The translations under genes were made by a program, and so were the position numbers. From Chalara sp. BL73 (taxonomy: Eukaryota; Ascomycota; Leotiomycetes; Helotiales): DNA of 64,000 bases. Positions 20,709 through 32,993 of the stretch are shown in pieces; within the stretch, counting starts at the first letter, position 1, and each line of letters begins with the position of its first letter. The notes beneath the pieces were generated by a model. That model made no database searches and had not been told where the DNA came from. It saw only the letters and a list, made by a program, of their open reading frames with translations. The stretch is from positions 994,501-1,058,500 of the forward strand of contig CAKJVC010000010.1 of the NCBI GenBank assembly GCA_918026815.1. The letters are read 5' to 3'.

Positions 20709-23700
20709 TCACTGCACAATAACAGGCACCGCATCGGCTGGCATGCCATCAGCAATCACGTAGATATAGTATGGTCCTGGTGGAGCGATATTGTTGGTTG
20801 GGGGTCCTGCAACAAGGACTGTCACGTCACCACCGGTTGGACCGGGTTGTGGAAACCCTCCGATTATGTCCAATTCCACTATGCGGTGTCCCATATGCAC
20901 AGAATGTGTAACAAATCCATTGTGGTGGAGCATGATCTTGAGTTTTTCGATGGTGCCAAATTTGTAGAAAGTGATTCTGAACATGCTGCCATCGGCCTTG
21001 ATGGTGAGAGAAGTCAGTCTGACTCTATTAGCTCGATATTTCTGTGAGCCTCCAAGGTATGGAGGAATAAATGTTTCGACTCGGAATTCAGTCGGATAAG
21101 GATCTTGAGCATCAGGCTTCAGCTTTGGCATCTGCACAGGATTAGAGCCAGCAATGAGGACGGTCGCATCTGGCATAAGGAGAGCTACGGAATGATATAG
21201 ACGTGGAATCGGTGAAGTACCAACTGTGGTCCACCGTTGGCCTTTAGGCTTCGTAGGATCATAGAGAAGGGCCTGCTGTGTCGGCTTTTCCATAAGCTCA
21301 AATCCTTGAGCACCACGATTTCCGCCATTTATCCAGAGGACTGTTCCGTCCGCAAGCAAGATTCCCTCTACCATGCCTCGGCCTTCAGGCATAGAGTCCA
21401 TCTCCCAATTCGATCCGGGAACTAAAGGTGCAATCCGGCCACAACTTGCGTCTGTAGGTGAAGTAATATCTTGGTATGCACCTCCTCCACATATGAGCAC
21501 CTCAGGCTCCCATCCATTTCTACTGCTTAGTGGCAGCAGCACGCTCCCTCCTGTATTCGGATACGTTCGATAATCCCCAGATAGCCCTAGGGTAAAATCA
21601 GCACCTTATTAATAACAGTTCTCACAAGTGAGCTTTACCTGGTAGATCCCGAACTACACGATTGCTTGGAACATTAAAGAGTTGAGCAGACTTTGCCACA
21701 AACACAAAGAGATTGCCATCCTTTAAAAGATGAACAAACGGATACATATAGTAAGGCTGGTTCTTCTCGAGGATATCCATCTTGTAGTTTACGCCTCGTG
21801 TCGTACCATCACGGTTGAGAACTTCATATGTGGGGTTATTATTTGAAGGTACAGCGGGATTCAGTCCATTAAAACTGCCAGAGGCAACGAAAACAGTGCC
21901 ATCTGGTAGGGTCTGTGCTGTCGGATACCAACGCTTACTTGCCAACTTATTGCCTATACACATCTTTCAGCTTATGAAACCATGACCAAATCATAGAATG
22001 CACATACCAGGCTCGCTCCAGCTTTGACCGTTTAGGTTGGAATCCGTTGACGATCGGCGAATATATCGAATCGCATCAAAGCCATCACTAATCGAATCGT
22101 CTAGCCACTCTAATGGCGCATTACCTCCCAGAGACACCATCGTTCCATCTGCAAGAAATGTCCCTCCCGCACAAAATGCATTTGTCTTGTACGCAAGTGG
22201 AACAGCTTTGCCATTACTTGCATCGAACTCAGATGACATGGCAAAGCGGCCATTTGGAAGCTTGAGCTGGGAATAATCCTCGAGTTTATCTAAGAAGATA
22301 ACATGGCCGTTGGACATCAGACCGGCGTGCATCGCCGGCACACCCGATTCCCCAATAACATGGAACGATCCTTGATTCGGATTCGCTGGGGCAGGGCTTG
22401 GACCTGGAACTGGCACAGCAGGTGCGCCAAGGCAGTTTCCTATCATGACATCTTTAGTCAGCATTAGCCTGTTAGATAATTTTACTTTCAGTTTCTCATG
22501 AACATCCTGAAGTAAAAGTTCTGCTTCTAATATATTCCCGATATACTCTTGATATGCTCACGAGGCAGAAAAATAAGAATGCTTGCGAGAATATCAGACT
22601 TACCAGATTGGCAACCAGCACCACAGTGTCCATCAGTATTTCCACTATCTGGGTCAATTCAATACCCGGAATTTGTGCCTTGACATACCAGAATCCATAA
22701 GCAGAGCAGCAATTTCCTTTTGGCCAGTTACCACAGACTGTGTTCCCATTATTTGCCCCACAAGTACCATCTTTGGTTTCTCCACCTGCCCCATTTCCTC
22801 CTCCTAAGGGTCCTAGAATTGGTTCATCTTGCCCAAAAGAGTGGTCGCCTCCTGTACAACCGTTCTGGCATCCTTCCGAAATGAGACAATGGCTAGAGGT
22901 ATTACCACAAAAGCTGTCAGGAAAGTATCAGTAGGTGCATAAGCAAGTATGTTCAGAAGATGATCGGAGGGAACTAGTATGCGGTGCCAGGAAAATTACC
23001 CGAATTGAGAACAACATCCTCCAAATGGCCCTTTTGTATCACAGCTTGCCCCTCCATTCTTCTATCGAAATTTAGTTTTCTATAAACTGCAATGAACATC
23101 GAGCTTACTGCGCCGCAAAGTCCATCGCCGCGAGGTGGAGTAGTGCTGCTATCAGAAGGTGTTGGAGGTGGAGGAATTGGAGCGCAGCCAGAAATGCAAC
23201 CCGTACCACAGTGTCTGGTTTTTAATAGTCAGTATTTTCTGGCAGCATTAAAGATAGATGGGTTGGTTCAAGAGTCGTTGTAAACTATCTACCCTTCTGT
23301 ATTTCCACACCAACCATATTGCTGCGAACCAGTAAGTGCTGACGAATGACAAAAGATTTATTAAAACTTACTGAACAGCATCCACCCTTATACACATTGC
23401 TATTCGGGTCGCAAATCATGTTACTATGTGCTGGACCGCAAGCGCCGTCTACAGAGAATCTACCATCTCTGACATATATAGGAGCGTCTCCAAAGTGGGT
23501 CGGATAGCGAATTGTTGGTTCTGGAATACATCTGCTCCAATTTAACTTATGCTTTAATGGCATAGCAAGAACGGAAGATATACTGTCCATCAATACAAGT
23601 CTGGCCACGGAAACAACCATGATAAATCTTTGGGCTTGTGATATTGCAATGCAAGGGAGCATGCTCAAAGATGATGTTGGCGGATATCGGGGCTGCGAAG

Positions 23701-23723
23701 GAGAGAAGAGTCGTTATCCTCAT
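20709..23723 (-). CDS. glyoxal oxidase with three CBM18 chitin-binding modules
   Basis: Secreted copper-radical oxidase (AA5_1 type) predicted to oxidise aldehydes and release hydrogen peroxide, tethered to chitin. Ten exons: 23723-23584, 23531-23372, 23321-23293, 23214-23109, 23061-23000, 22913-22689, 22644-22604, 22439-22008, 21953-21639, 21586-20709; 795 residues. Residues 1-16 are a signal peptide. Three hevein-type modules follow at about 75-120, 141-185 and 215-257, each with the CCSxxGxCG core. The catalytic part has the cofactor Cys in NAFCAGGTF (about 344), the axial Tyr in PYYMYPFVH, the Tyr-His pair in RLYHSVALL, and a copper His in VHMGHRIVEL; DUF1929 closes the protein. Seven of the nine introns lie in the N-terminal third. 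One acceptor (23062) could shift by one codon. Confidence 0.9.
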
Positions 23724-25087
23724 GGCGCATGAAGAGAACTAGATTTGTCAATCAATCAACAGTGATATCAAGTGGTTCAAAGACAGAGTTTTGCGAGTGT
23801 GACGAATATATCACCTTTTCTAGGCTGTCAAGGATATACTCCTCTAAAGGCTCCTCTGCTGCCACAACTTCTCACCATATATTCTGGCCATGACATTCCG
23901 AATAGGTTTCAGATGGGGACAAGGTGGAAGCACAGACTCTAAGGTTGGGATGAGACATGACAACTCACTCAAAAGGTAGTACAGAAACGACACGTTTGCT
24001 TCTCTGCCTGTTGGTCCGTTTGCCTGTGTTCTGCTTAGGCCGGTACACTTGAAAGTGCTTTAGGATACTTCGGTAATGACTGTTAGTTAAGGAATGGAAG
24101 CAGACTCAGTAAGTGAATGTTCTGTACTGAATCTGCAAATAATGGGGATGTGAGATGAAAGGTAGAAGGTTAGGGGGAAACGGGTGAAAAAAGAGCAGAC
24201 AAATGGTTCCTGTGTCACCCTCGATACTCAAGCTACGACGGGCAGGCGCGCCGAGTGAACGATACTTGCAAGGACTAAGAATGGAAAGCACTACCATCAA
24301 GGCACCAGAATAGGGTACCACATCCGCTCATGTTAGACTCCAAGTCCATGCGTTAAACTTACTGTAGGTGTTCAAGGCCTTTCACTATGACCTTCACATC
24401 TTAAAGGCTTCATGTCTCTCTATTATTGGAACATATTGAGACGGATTGATTAACTCAGGCCCATAGTAGACTTGCCCACTTTTCAAAATCGCCTGAGTAA
24501 TTCACCGGGGTTTGAGCTGATCTTCACCGTCGAACATGGCACTGTTGTTTTTCAGGTTTAACCCGTGAAGCAGACAAACCGAGGCAGGTTGAGAAAATGC
24601 AAGCTTCCGGACTTGTGTTTCCTTCTAGCTTTGCACAAAATGTGGCCGGAAACGCACATGATCGTCAGGCTGATTATCCAAGCCTCTGAATATGAGAGCA
24701 TCATTTCCTGTTACAGGTAAATTGTGACGCGCCATCCTATGATTGAGCCTAAGGAACTATTTTCTAAGGCAAAGCCCCTGCTTTTTGCTTTTAACATCGC
24801 CAGCCTGGCCAACAATATGGAACCAAGCATCTACCAATTGTACAAGGCTCACTGTGGTACCAAACTAGGCATCCTATGGCATCAATTTGCCCATGCTTTT
24901 GTCCAATATGCTGGCTGGCCATGAAGACGAATCTGTCCTAGGGTGAGCGGCACCAGATTGTTCACTGGCTGGTATTGTGTAACCTCGATGTCCCCTTCTC
25001 CAACGGGTGATGAGCTTACGATCAGGTTGCCTTGAGAGCACAAAGTATAACTTGGTACTTCGTCATCGGACAGAACTTTCATCAGAA
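23724..25087. other. intergenic, no gene seen
   Basis: Upstream region of the glyoxal oxidase gene and 3' flank of YAE1. Small open frames at 24106-24321, 24724-24924 and 24882-25094 have no protein-like features. Confidence 0.45.
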
Positions 25088-25807
25088 TCACCAACTTAGC
25101 TCCTTTGCAGAACCTGGAGCCGTTTGGATCTTTTCATCTCTCCCGTGCACTGGTTCCTTCGCCGCATTTTTTTCATACTCATGATTCATAATCTCCAAGT
25201 TCAGTCCCCATCTCTCAACTTCCGCGTGCACAAGCTTCTCCCATTTTCTCACCAGTGGGTGCGCAGCCGCAACATCCGGTAACAGGATTTCTTTACCCTC
25301 CTTCTCGCCTTCGACCTCAAACCTCCAGATCCCATCCTCGCCCCACCATTCTTTGGCAAACACATTTTGTGTCTTCAACTCCTCTTTTGCCTCTTTCCAT
25401 AACCTCTCAGCCTTCTCTCGATTCCTTTCCCACTCTGATTCTGCACCCTGTCCCTCGACTCTCCTTATTGCTGCTGCGATACCCTCAAGAAGCCCCAAAA
25501 CCTTGCCAATCCTCAAACCTAATACTGCACCTAAACTATAGCCTTCGTCAAATCCCTTCTGTACCGTCTCCGCCTTTCCCTTCGTCACTCCGTCCCTGTA
25601 ACCCTCTGTCTCATGCTTTTCTTTAATACGGGGTATATCCGACCACTCTTCTATGCCACGCTCACCTACCTCAGCTTCCTCATCGGAACCAAAGATATCA
25701 TCCAAATTCTCATTTGAAGTAAAAGGTGGCTCGACGACGGCAGGAGATGGCGCAGTTTCTACGGTGTAGGACGACATCGAGAGGGCGGGATGATCGTGAA
25801 GAACCAT
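25088..25807 (-). CDS. YAE1: Yae1, Fe-S cargo adaptor subunit
   Basis: Yae1 pairs with Lto1 to recruit the ABC protein Rli1 to the cytosolic iron-sulfur targeting complex (known from yeast). Single exon of 239 residues. The deca-GX3 helix pair is plain at about residues 65-105: GYRDGVTKGKAETVQKGFDE then GYSLGAVLGLRIGKVLGLLEG, with Gly every fourth residue. Upstream is a short acidic region containing DDIFGSDEE. The C-terminus is Glu/Lys-rich, longer than in yeast Yae1 (141 residues), as usual in filamentous fungi. Two in-frame ATGs (25807 and 25777) are possible starts. The second gives the more usual Met-Ser-Ser opening. Confidence 0.85.
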   Translation of the reverse strand: MVLHDHPALSMSSYTVETAPSPAVVEPPFTSNENLDDIFGSDEEAEVGERGIEEWSDIPRIKEKHETEGYRDGVTKGKAETVQKGFDEGYSLGAVLGLRIGKVLGLLEGIAAAIRRVEGQGAESEWERNREKAERLWKEAKEELKTQNVFAKEWWGEDGIWRFEVEGEKEGKEILLPDVAAAHPLVRKWEKLVHAEVERWGLNLEIMNHEYEKNAAKEPVHGRDEKIQTAPGSAKELSW

Positions 25808-26530
25808 ATTGATTTGGGTTTAGGATTGAGATTGGATAATGACGGTTCGCAGAGAGGGTAAATCCGCGCTTCCAGGAACTTTTAAAATGGGGCAAGAGTG
25901 TAAGCGAGCCAATAAACTACGGCCGCCTTAGATCATAGGCGATATCAACATTATGAGGCAAGTAGGTTTCCACAACACGGTATTTTCATCTCGGATAATA
26001 GTTCAAAGTTTTGTCTAAAGATGTAATTTCCAAGTTTGAATCCCATTGAGTTTCCCTCATAATAATACGGAACTTTAACTGGATATTTAGGCGCATCCAC
26101 ACGGCGAAACCACATTCAAATCAATACTCAGTTTTTAGGCTCCCTTTCCCCCTCTCTCTTTTCAGTTAATATATATCACCAACCCTTTTCTTCTTCTCGA
26201 GCCCGTCAAGACTAAATATAATCAAAGCGCAGACGTATCATTAAAAGATAATTTATGACGAGTGGGCTGAGCCGATCCACACGTCAATCATCAGGGTTCC
26301 CCGCGTCTACTCAGGGGCACCACTCCCAAGCGAGCCTCTCACAACCCAGAGCTTCCCCCTTAAATCAAGCTTCCAAAAGCTACCCCAGTCGCCCATCCTT
26401 CTAGAACCCAAACCTTCAAACTACTTAACGACATCTCTTCCTCCTCAATCCACCCTTTCTCCACCCCCTCTAGTTACCGTCTCAAAATATCTCCCGTTCT
26501 CCCCAGAGAAGCCAGCCAACGACCAGCACA
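25808..26530. other. divergent promoter region YAE1 / CFEM gene
   Basis: A TATATAT element at about 26169-26175 and CT-rich tracts precede the CFEM gene. No coding sequence was recognised. Confidence 0.45.
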
Positions 26531-27139
26531 ATGCGCTCCCTCCTCTTCCTCCTCCTAACAGCCCCCCTCCTCGCCGTCGCACAAAACCTCGGCTCCGAGC
26601 CTCCATGCGCGGTACCGTGTCTGCGTGCCGCAATAGAAGCGTCCATCTGTGACGTGAACGACCAAGGCTGCCAATGCACGCCTGAGGGCAAAGCATCTAT
26701 TCAGGCGGGCGCAACAGCCTGCCTCATCGCAAACTGCTCAGCGACCGAGCTCGTGAACGTACAGAAGATCGGAAACGAGCTTTGCGTCGCCTATTCCTCC
26801 TCGGTTTCGTCTGGCGCGGTTACGCCCTCGCCTACGTCAACTGGCGCGGCGGGGTCGGGAACCGGGAATGCGAGCCCGACGGCGACGACGACGTCCACGA
26901 GACGGAGCACCGAGCAGACGACGAGCACGGTGGTGGCTATTACGACGAGTATCCCCAGTCCCGGGGCCACGACGGGAATGGGTGTAAGCAGCACAGGAGC
27001 AACAGGGAGTGGGAGTGGTTCAGGAAGTCCAACAGCAACAGGCGCGAGCTTGTCAAGCACGAGCTCAGGGAACGCAGCGCCAACAATGGTGATTAATTAC
27101 GCTGCGGTTGTGGGAGGGTTTGCGGCCCTGCTTCTGTAG
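26531..27139 (+). CDS. CFEM-domain GPI-anchored surface protein
   Basis: Intronless gene of 202 residues. Residues 1-17 are a signal peptide. The CFEM domain spans about 20-90 with the eight cysteines C26, C30, C40, C47, C49, C64, C69 and C85; Asp44 precedes C47 at the position that coordinates heme iron in Candida CFEM hemophores. A Ser/Thr/Gly-rich stalk (about 95-180) follows. The C-terminus is a hydrophobic GPI-attachment tail after a small-residue site (SSGNAAP). CFEM proteins act in heme/iron capture, in adhesion or as effectors; the role here is not settled. The coding strand is unusually GC-rich, as seen in its long opposite-strand shadow frames. Confidence 0.92.
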   Translation: MRSLLFLLLTAPLLAVAQNLGSEPPCAVPCLRAAIEASICDVNDQGCQCTPEGKASIQAGATACLIANCSATELVNVQKIGNELCVAYSSSVSSGAVTPSPTSTGAAGSGTGNASPTATTTSTRRSTEQTTSTVVAITTSIPSPGATTGMGVSSTGATGSGSGSGSPTATGASLSSTSSGNAAPTMVINYAAVVGGFAALLL

Positions 27140-27450
27140 ATGAGCTTGAGAAGGTACAAGTAACGCGTGAGTAGCAAGGGGGACTGAGCGGTACGAGGCA
27201 TGTGAAACAACAGTTGATAATATGATAATGTTATAATGTGATAATATGGAAGCCTCGATAATGGTATTGTATTAGGGAATTTCTTAGGCAAGAGTGGCTA
27301 AGCCGTGAGATTCTTCATGAACAAAAAGTCCTTGGTTTCAAAGTCTTACTTTCCAAAGTTTGTTGTCTTTTGCGAGCATAATCCTGTTACTTTCACCATA
27401 TTGTATCAAGCTTCTATCATGAAGCATTCATGTGCTATTTGCTCACTTAC
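27140..27450. other. short convergent intergenic region
   Basis: Sequence between the convergent CFEM and dehydrogenase genes. AT-rich, with nothing recognised. Confidence 0.45.
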
Positions 27451-28394
27451 TTACCAGGGCAATTGCAAAGGCTTGGGCAAGTCCTTCCCAATCGTCTCCT
27501 CAGCTGTTCCGATGTCACCTAAATGTCATGTTAGCCCATCTCATCTTGGTTGCCAAGTGTAGCATCCAGGATTTCCCTTACGTGGTCCTCTTGGTGCCCA
27601 ATACTGTCCCGTCTTAGATATATCTAAGTGTTCAGCCCATTGCACAAGTGTCTGCGCGGCTTCATCTGGAGTGACGGCTCCTCCTGCATCCCAATACTTA
27701 TCAAATCCCACGCCAGCTGTCATCTCTGTTCGCATGAAACCCGGATGCAAAATGCTGATGATTACTCCCTTGTCCTTGAGATCCAGAGATAGAAGCTTTC
27801 CAACCATGTTCAGCGCGGACTTCGAAGCATGGTGACCGTAGTTTCCGCCTCCTTCCTTTTCATGCCTCAAGTATATGGAACCAGACTCAGAGGATATAAG
27901 GAGGACTTTAGAGCCTTCAGTAAGGTATTTAGCGCGGAAGAGGGAGTGAACAATGAATGGCGGTGAGATTGCAGACGTTTTGTACATCTTTACCTCGTCC
28001 TCCCAATTAGGTCCATTGGTAAAGTCTTCAGTCTTAAAGTAACCTGCAGTAATGATCTGAACATGGTCAGCGAGTCATAGTGGCTAGTGACGATTGAAAG
28101 CCCATAACATGCACATCAGAGACTTACAACGACATCAAAAGCATGAACTCCACCCTCAACCATACCACCACCTCCTCCTAGAGATCCTAGTTGATTTACC
28201 AAATTTCGTCCACAGCTATCCTCACTAACATCAATATTTGGGACCCAGACAATTTTCTCATTGAACTTCGAATCAGAAGGTCCAGCTGCCTTTCGTGTTG
28301 TGCCGAATACTGTGGTATCTTTGTTGCTGGCATATTGGTTTACTAACGAAGCTCCGAGCCCGCGTGTTGCGCCTACCACTAGGACGGTGGGCAT
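27451..28394 (-). CDS. short-chain dehydrogenase/reductase
   Basis: Cytosolic NAD(P)-dependent oxidoreductase of the SDR superfamily. Three exons (28394-28128, 28056-27582, 27518-27451) give 269 residues. The N-terminus carries the dinucleotide motif GATRGLG (residues about 8-14). The middle has the catalytic Ser in LLISSESGS, then YGHHASKSALNM. In this line the residue four before the catalytic Lys is His rather than Tyr, and a Tyr lies two residues further upstream. The C-terminal exon (DIGTAEETIGKDLP, LQLPW) is recovered only by splicing the 63-base intron. The substrate cannot be told. The adjacent CFEM gene is unrelated in function. Confidence 0.85.
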
Positions 28395-31300
28395 TTCGAA
28401 TTTCTCTTGTTTTATTCGTAGTGATACTGGAGAAGGGAGACCTATGAATCTTGTGATAGTTTCGTAGGAATGGTGTAAGAAATTGAGAAATGTCGTACCG
28501 CTGTCTCTATGACGTTTTTGTGCTATTGAGGGGCTAATCGCGATAAGGAAGGCGGGGTCGATACTGTACAACAGAACAGCCTTGTCGATGAGAAGACAAG
28601 AGATGATGACAGTATTTTGAAATTCAATCACTTCATATTCATAAAGGCGATTTGTTAATAATTCTGTTTCTCTTAATTGAGATTTTTTTGCTGAACACTT
28701 TTCAATCCTGCTGATCTAATATGACTCTTGGATAGATAGAGACGACCCAGTAGCATTTCCAACATCAGGCAGGAATATTCATTAAAGGCAGCATTATAGT
28801 TCTCTGACATTGCTTCATATATGCAAGCATGTCCTCTTCTTCATTGTTTTCACTCTGCTCCGAATGAGTATCAGTGCACGTTCAGGAAGTCTATGTAGTC
28901 ATTTGACAGGGAGTGTCATCTCTGATTAAACACGAAGTCTACATCATCCATCCCACCTTATCCTCCTAGATAAGTATAGGAGATTTTGATATTCATGGGA
29001 TAAACTTATGATCATTTGAGGCTTTTCTTTCTCTCCCATCAGCACAATGCCGTAGATTCTGTCTCCCTTCCTTGTACTTGGGTAACACAACAATATTTGT
29101 GCTCAGAGCATTCTCAACATGAAGCGTCAAATGATTGGAAAGATTGTTCAATTTAAACTTTCGTTTCCATTATAGAAGGCTTTTTTTACGATCAGTATTG
29201 CATTGGATTCGTACAAGTCAGTCTTATGTCCACTTTCGCCTATTCTTCGAGTGCAGCCAGGTAGCATCATGGACCATATACTCGCCATGTTTAGGTCGAT
29301 CACAGCATGAACGAGCTGAAAGTTCCACTGTACAGATGAAATCGCATTTGTGTGTGCATGGTAAAGATATCTGTATAAAGAAGCTAATACAAAATTAAAA
29401 GAAGGCAGTCACATGTGTAAAAAGCTGATAATTATTGGTAGCACGAAAAGAAACAAAATAATTTGAGATGGACCCTCAGGCCACCATCTCGGTTTTGATT
29501 CAACCTTTGATTGTTAGTTCTACTATTGCCATTGCAGTGGAAGAGAATATATGCAAATCAACTGGGAATCGAACTGACTTTAGTCTACGTGTGTACATGG
29601 AAAGATATCAGTGGTTATTTTGACCACCTTTCCAATCTAATGATGGTGTTCAATATGTTCCTGAGATACTCGTTCTTCATTTCGCCCAAAACAACTAAAT
29701 ATTGGCAGGATTGTATATCGGTTACACTTGGACCGGATCTTGACAATCAGATCTCGTCCTTGCAGCTAAATGAAGGTGCCTGGTGCTATTTCTTCTTATA
29801 AGGCACTCTCTCATCATCTGCAATTATGGATGCTCAGAATCTCATATCAATGGAGATTGTGACAATATGGCCTATGCCAAATGTCTCCGTACGCCTGAGC
29901 CTGATCTCTCTACTTTAAGCATCGACGGTCCTCCAGGTATCACATCAAACATGGACAATAACTTCAGCAGCTATAGGGGTTATCCGATTGATTTTTTCAT
30001 GACAATGGTCTAATATCTGATCTCTGATCATTGCTATATCGATTCTGTGCTTGGAAAAGTTTCTAGTGCATGTGTTGAGATCACTTAGCTTCAAATACAT
30101 ATCAACCCCTCTGTCCTTCGTTGCGCGTCGAGATGAATTATGTCGTCTGTTGATAACTCTACCATTTAGAGCGAATCAAATCATCATTCCATACAGGCTC
30201 TCGTACCGCGTCTTCTGCGCTTGTAGAAATATTCATATCAATATTCGATGGTTGGTCTAGAGTATATACCAATGAGACTCTGATTCAAATAATAAATTTG
30301 TGGACCTTTCCCGCGCATTGAACTTTATCTTGGGGAGAGAAATCATCCATCAACCAAGATTAGGCACTCGGAGTAGAGACCTTACCAGCTTCCCGATCTG
30401 GCGCTGTGCAAAAGTTAGACAAGACATCCCAGAATCATCATTTTACGGACGGATGGCATTGCACCCGTAGGCAGAGCGAACTTCTGATGCGTGGTCAACC
30501 TCATCTCTGCGAATGAACTATTTGTGCGGCAGGTATTCTGGCATCATCTTCGGACAAATCTTTGACGTAAAGCACGAAAGGAAGCTTAAGAGGTATTACT
30601 AGCATGGCTACAAGTCTGGTGCTCTTTGGTGGCATGTGGCTTGAGCTATTTGCAGCTAGTGAGGATAAATTAACTCGCAGCGCATGCGCTGATAGAAGCA
30701 TTTGTTCTCGTTCTGCAAAACAGAAACTTGGCTACCCACCTTCTGCCAATCCCTGCGAAGCCAAACCTCTGTAAATGCAATGATAAGGTGCGTCCCGAGT
30801 CCTCACAGCAGACTAGCCAAGAAGAAAGCAGGCGGACAAAATACATCGTTCCGAATATTAGCAGCTTATGGATCTCGCTCATAGCGGGAAGCAACGAGAT
30901 ACAACGGTTGTACCAGATCTCTCATCAACACGGAATATTAGGCAAGGAAGGGTGGGCCCCAAAGGTCTAGAACGAGAGAACCACCAGTCGTTTCGGGCGA
31001 TAGCACAAGACCCCCAATACGAATCGGCTTTAGTCAAGTGCATGGCTGCCCACATATCCAACATAGGTGCGATAGCTAAGGGTGGTGACCTCAAGGCCAG
31101 GCAAGATACGATGAGTGTATTGTGAGATCAGACCGGAACTTTATTTCGTCATGTCGGGCATAACCTAGAAAGGGGCAAAGGAGCACTACAGTACAGTAGT
31201 CTGCTAGCATTGTTGACATGATGAAGGATCGCTGCTGGGGTGGTTGGGAACGACTGCTCCACCTAGAAAAGCTTGATAACAACAAACAGATATCAGATTA

Positions 31301-32993
31301 CAATGTTAGGCAAGTGGCGCTCGTCAAGAGAGATACATTGACCAATAATAAGGAGAACAAAGCGAATGATCGTCTGAGAACGGAGTATTGCCCCTTGAAG
31401 GGTCCGCGGTTCCAAAAGCGGAGCAGGCAATTGTTCTCAGTATGATATGACTGGGGGGCAAGGATCGTATTATATCCCTGTGAACTTTATGTTACAGCAC
31501 ACCAACGTTGAAATCTGCTGTACAGCACTGCTCTGTCCCAGCACGCCCTACGGTATCCACACAAAAAGGAAACGTCCGAGGATCTCCTTCCAGGCTGGGG
31601 ATGTGGATTTATAAACGGGCAGGAGGGTTATGGTAAAAGTTACTACGCCAAACACCCATGTCTACATACGAAGTTGTGCGAGTGCCGCGCCTTATGTAAG
31701 CATTTATTCTGTTCTCCAATGTCTCTCAATCAGGCACAACCAGTTTGCTTGTCTAGTCTGATCGGCCGGCACTCAAAGCCTAGAATAGAAAAACTACCGA
31801 CCTTCAGGCCCCAACTTGGATAAGGACAGGCTGTTGCTCTGAATTGACCAGAAAATCGCCGCCTCCTTTCCCCTTCCCCTCCCTATCCGCTCTCGCCAAA
31901 CCACCCTTGATTCCACAAACGGCGCGTGTACATATACCCATATTCTTCCGCTCTACAGCATATATTGATCTGCCCATCTGGAAATCACGCTCCCCCAGAG
32001 TTTGCCACGTTATATTAATTATTTTGCATCACATGTGGCCGTCACAACTGCTGGCTGTCCCAGTCCCATGTCGAACCTTTGGGCCATTTTCCGTGTATCA
32101 GCAACCAGCAAGCAAACACTTTTTGGGATCCATCATGAAGGATGGTTCACGGATGCTGCCGGCGGACCGGCGGTTGCAGAACTGTTTATGGTAAGATCCA
32201 TTGCTTGGGCTCGTGGGTAGCAGAAGCTTACATTCAATTCAGTACCAAGTCACCTAGTATCCTCTCAGCAAGTTTCAGTACGAGAGGAACCTGATGCCAA
32301 GCCTCGGCAATGTCCCTTGTGGCATGTCTATTTATCCAGCTGCTTGATGAGGCTTGCAAGACCCGAATTATGCAACCTCGCTTTCTGAGCTGCATGGGAT
32401 ATTCCTATTTATCAGATAAGGTTGCGTGCTTGACAGCCTTTGTAAGGAGTTTGTAAGTCGGCAGTCACGACGACGGCTTATTCCCCACACCAGACATGGG
32501 CAATTAACCAGATTGTTATTCAACATAGTACTGGGTCAAAATTTCAGAAATTTCATCTATTCTGCCCCCCATTACCCCATATTTTAATATACTTACTGTA
32601 CAAATAAGCTTGCTTAGGTGAAATTTGGAATTTTGCTCGCCAAGTCTTTCCTGTCATTTGTTTCTGTGCGGCTTAGGTGGGTCATTTAATGACGATTGTC
32701 TAATTATCCCAACAGTGCATCGAGTCTGTTCTCGTTGTTGCATAGTTTGGTACCAGCAAGCAGCAGGGTTCCTACTCGAATGGTCTGGTCAGGATGTGGA
32801 TATGGTTCCAGGTTTCCCACAAGTAGAAGGCGGGTGGATGGATCTGGATAGAGCATTGATACACAAAATACTGCCGTTGACTTGAATCCTGGCTGCAACT
32901 GGTTATGATTAGGGTATATATCTCTTCTCTTCTCTTTACCCCTTTTCCATCCGCATCCTATCTCAGTGTCAGGGCGGCGTCTCAAATCATATA
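28395..32993. other. gene-poor 4.6 kb region
   Basis: AT-rich to about 30.5 kb, with many short open frames on both strands but no protein-like run longer than about 90 residues. Three overlapping minus frames at 30501-31094 contain hydrophobic segments and might be debris of a membrane protein, but no family could be assigned. The right end is the promoter of the ferric reductase gene. No repeats or terminal inverted repeats were seen by eye. Confidence 0.4.
32411..32419 (+). promoter_or_regulatory. candidate iron-responsive GATA factor site
   Basis: ATCAGATAA matches the ATCWGATAA consensus bound by iron-sensing GATA repressors (SreA/Urbs1/Sre1 type). It lies 575 bases before the ferric reductase ATG. 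About one chance match to this 9-mer is expected in 64 kb, and a second one lies inside the PSY2 coding region, so location is the main support. Confidence 0.4.

Noticed and set aside
30501..31094. Three overlapping minus frames with hydrophobic stretches
   Set aside because: Could be membrane-protein debris, but I could not align them to any family or find consistent frame changes.
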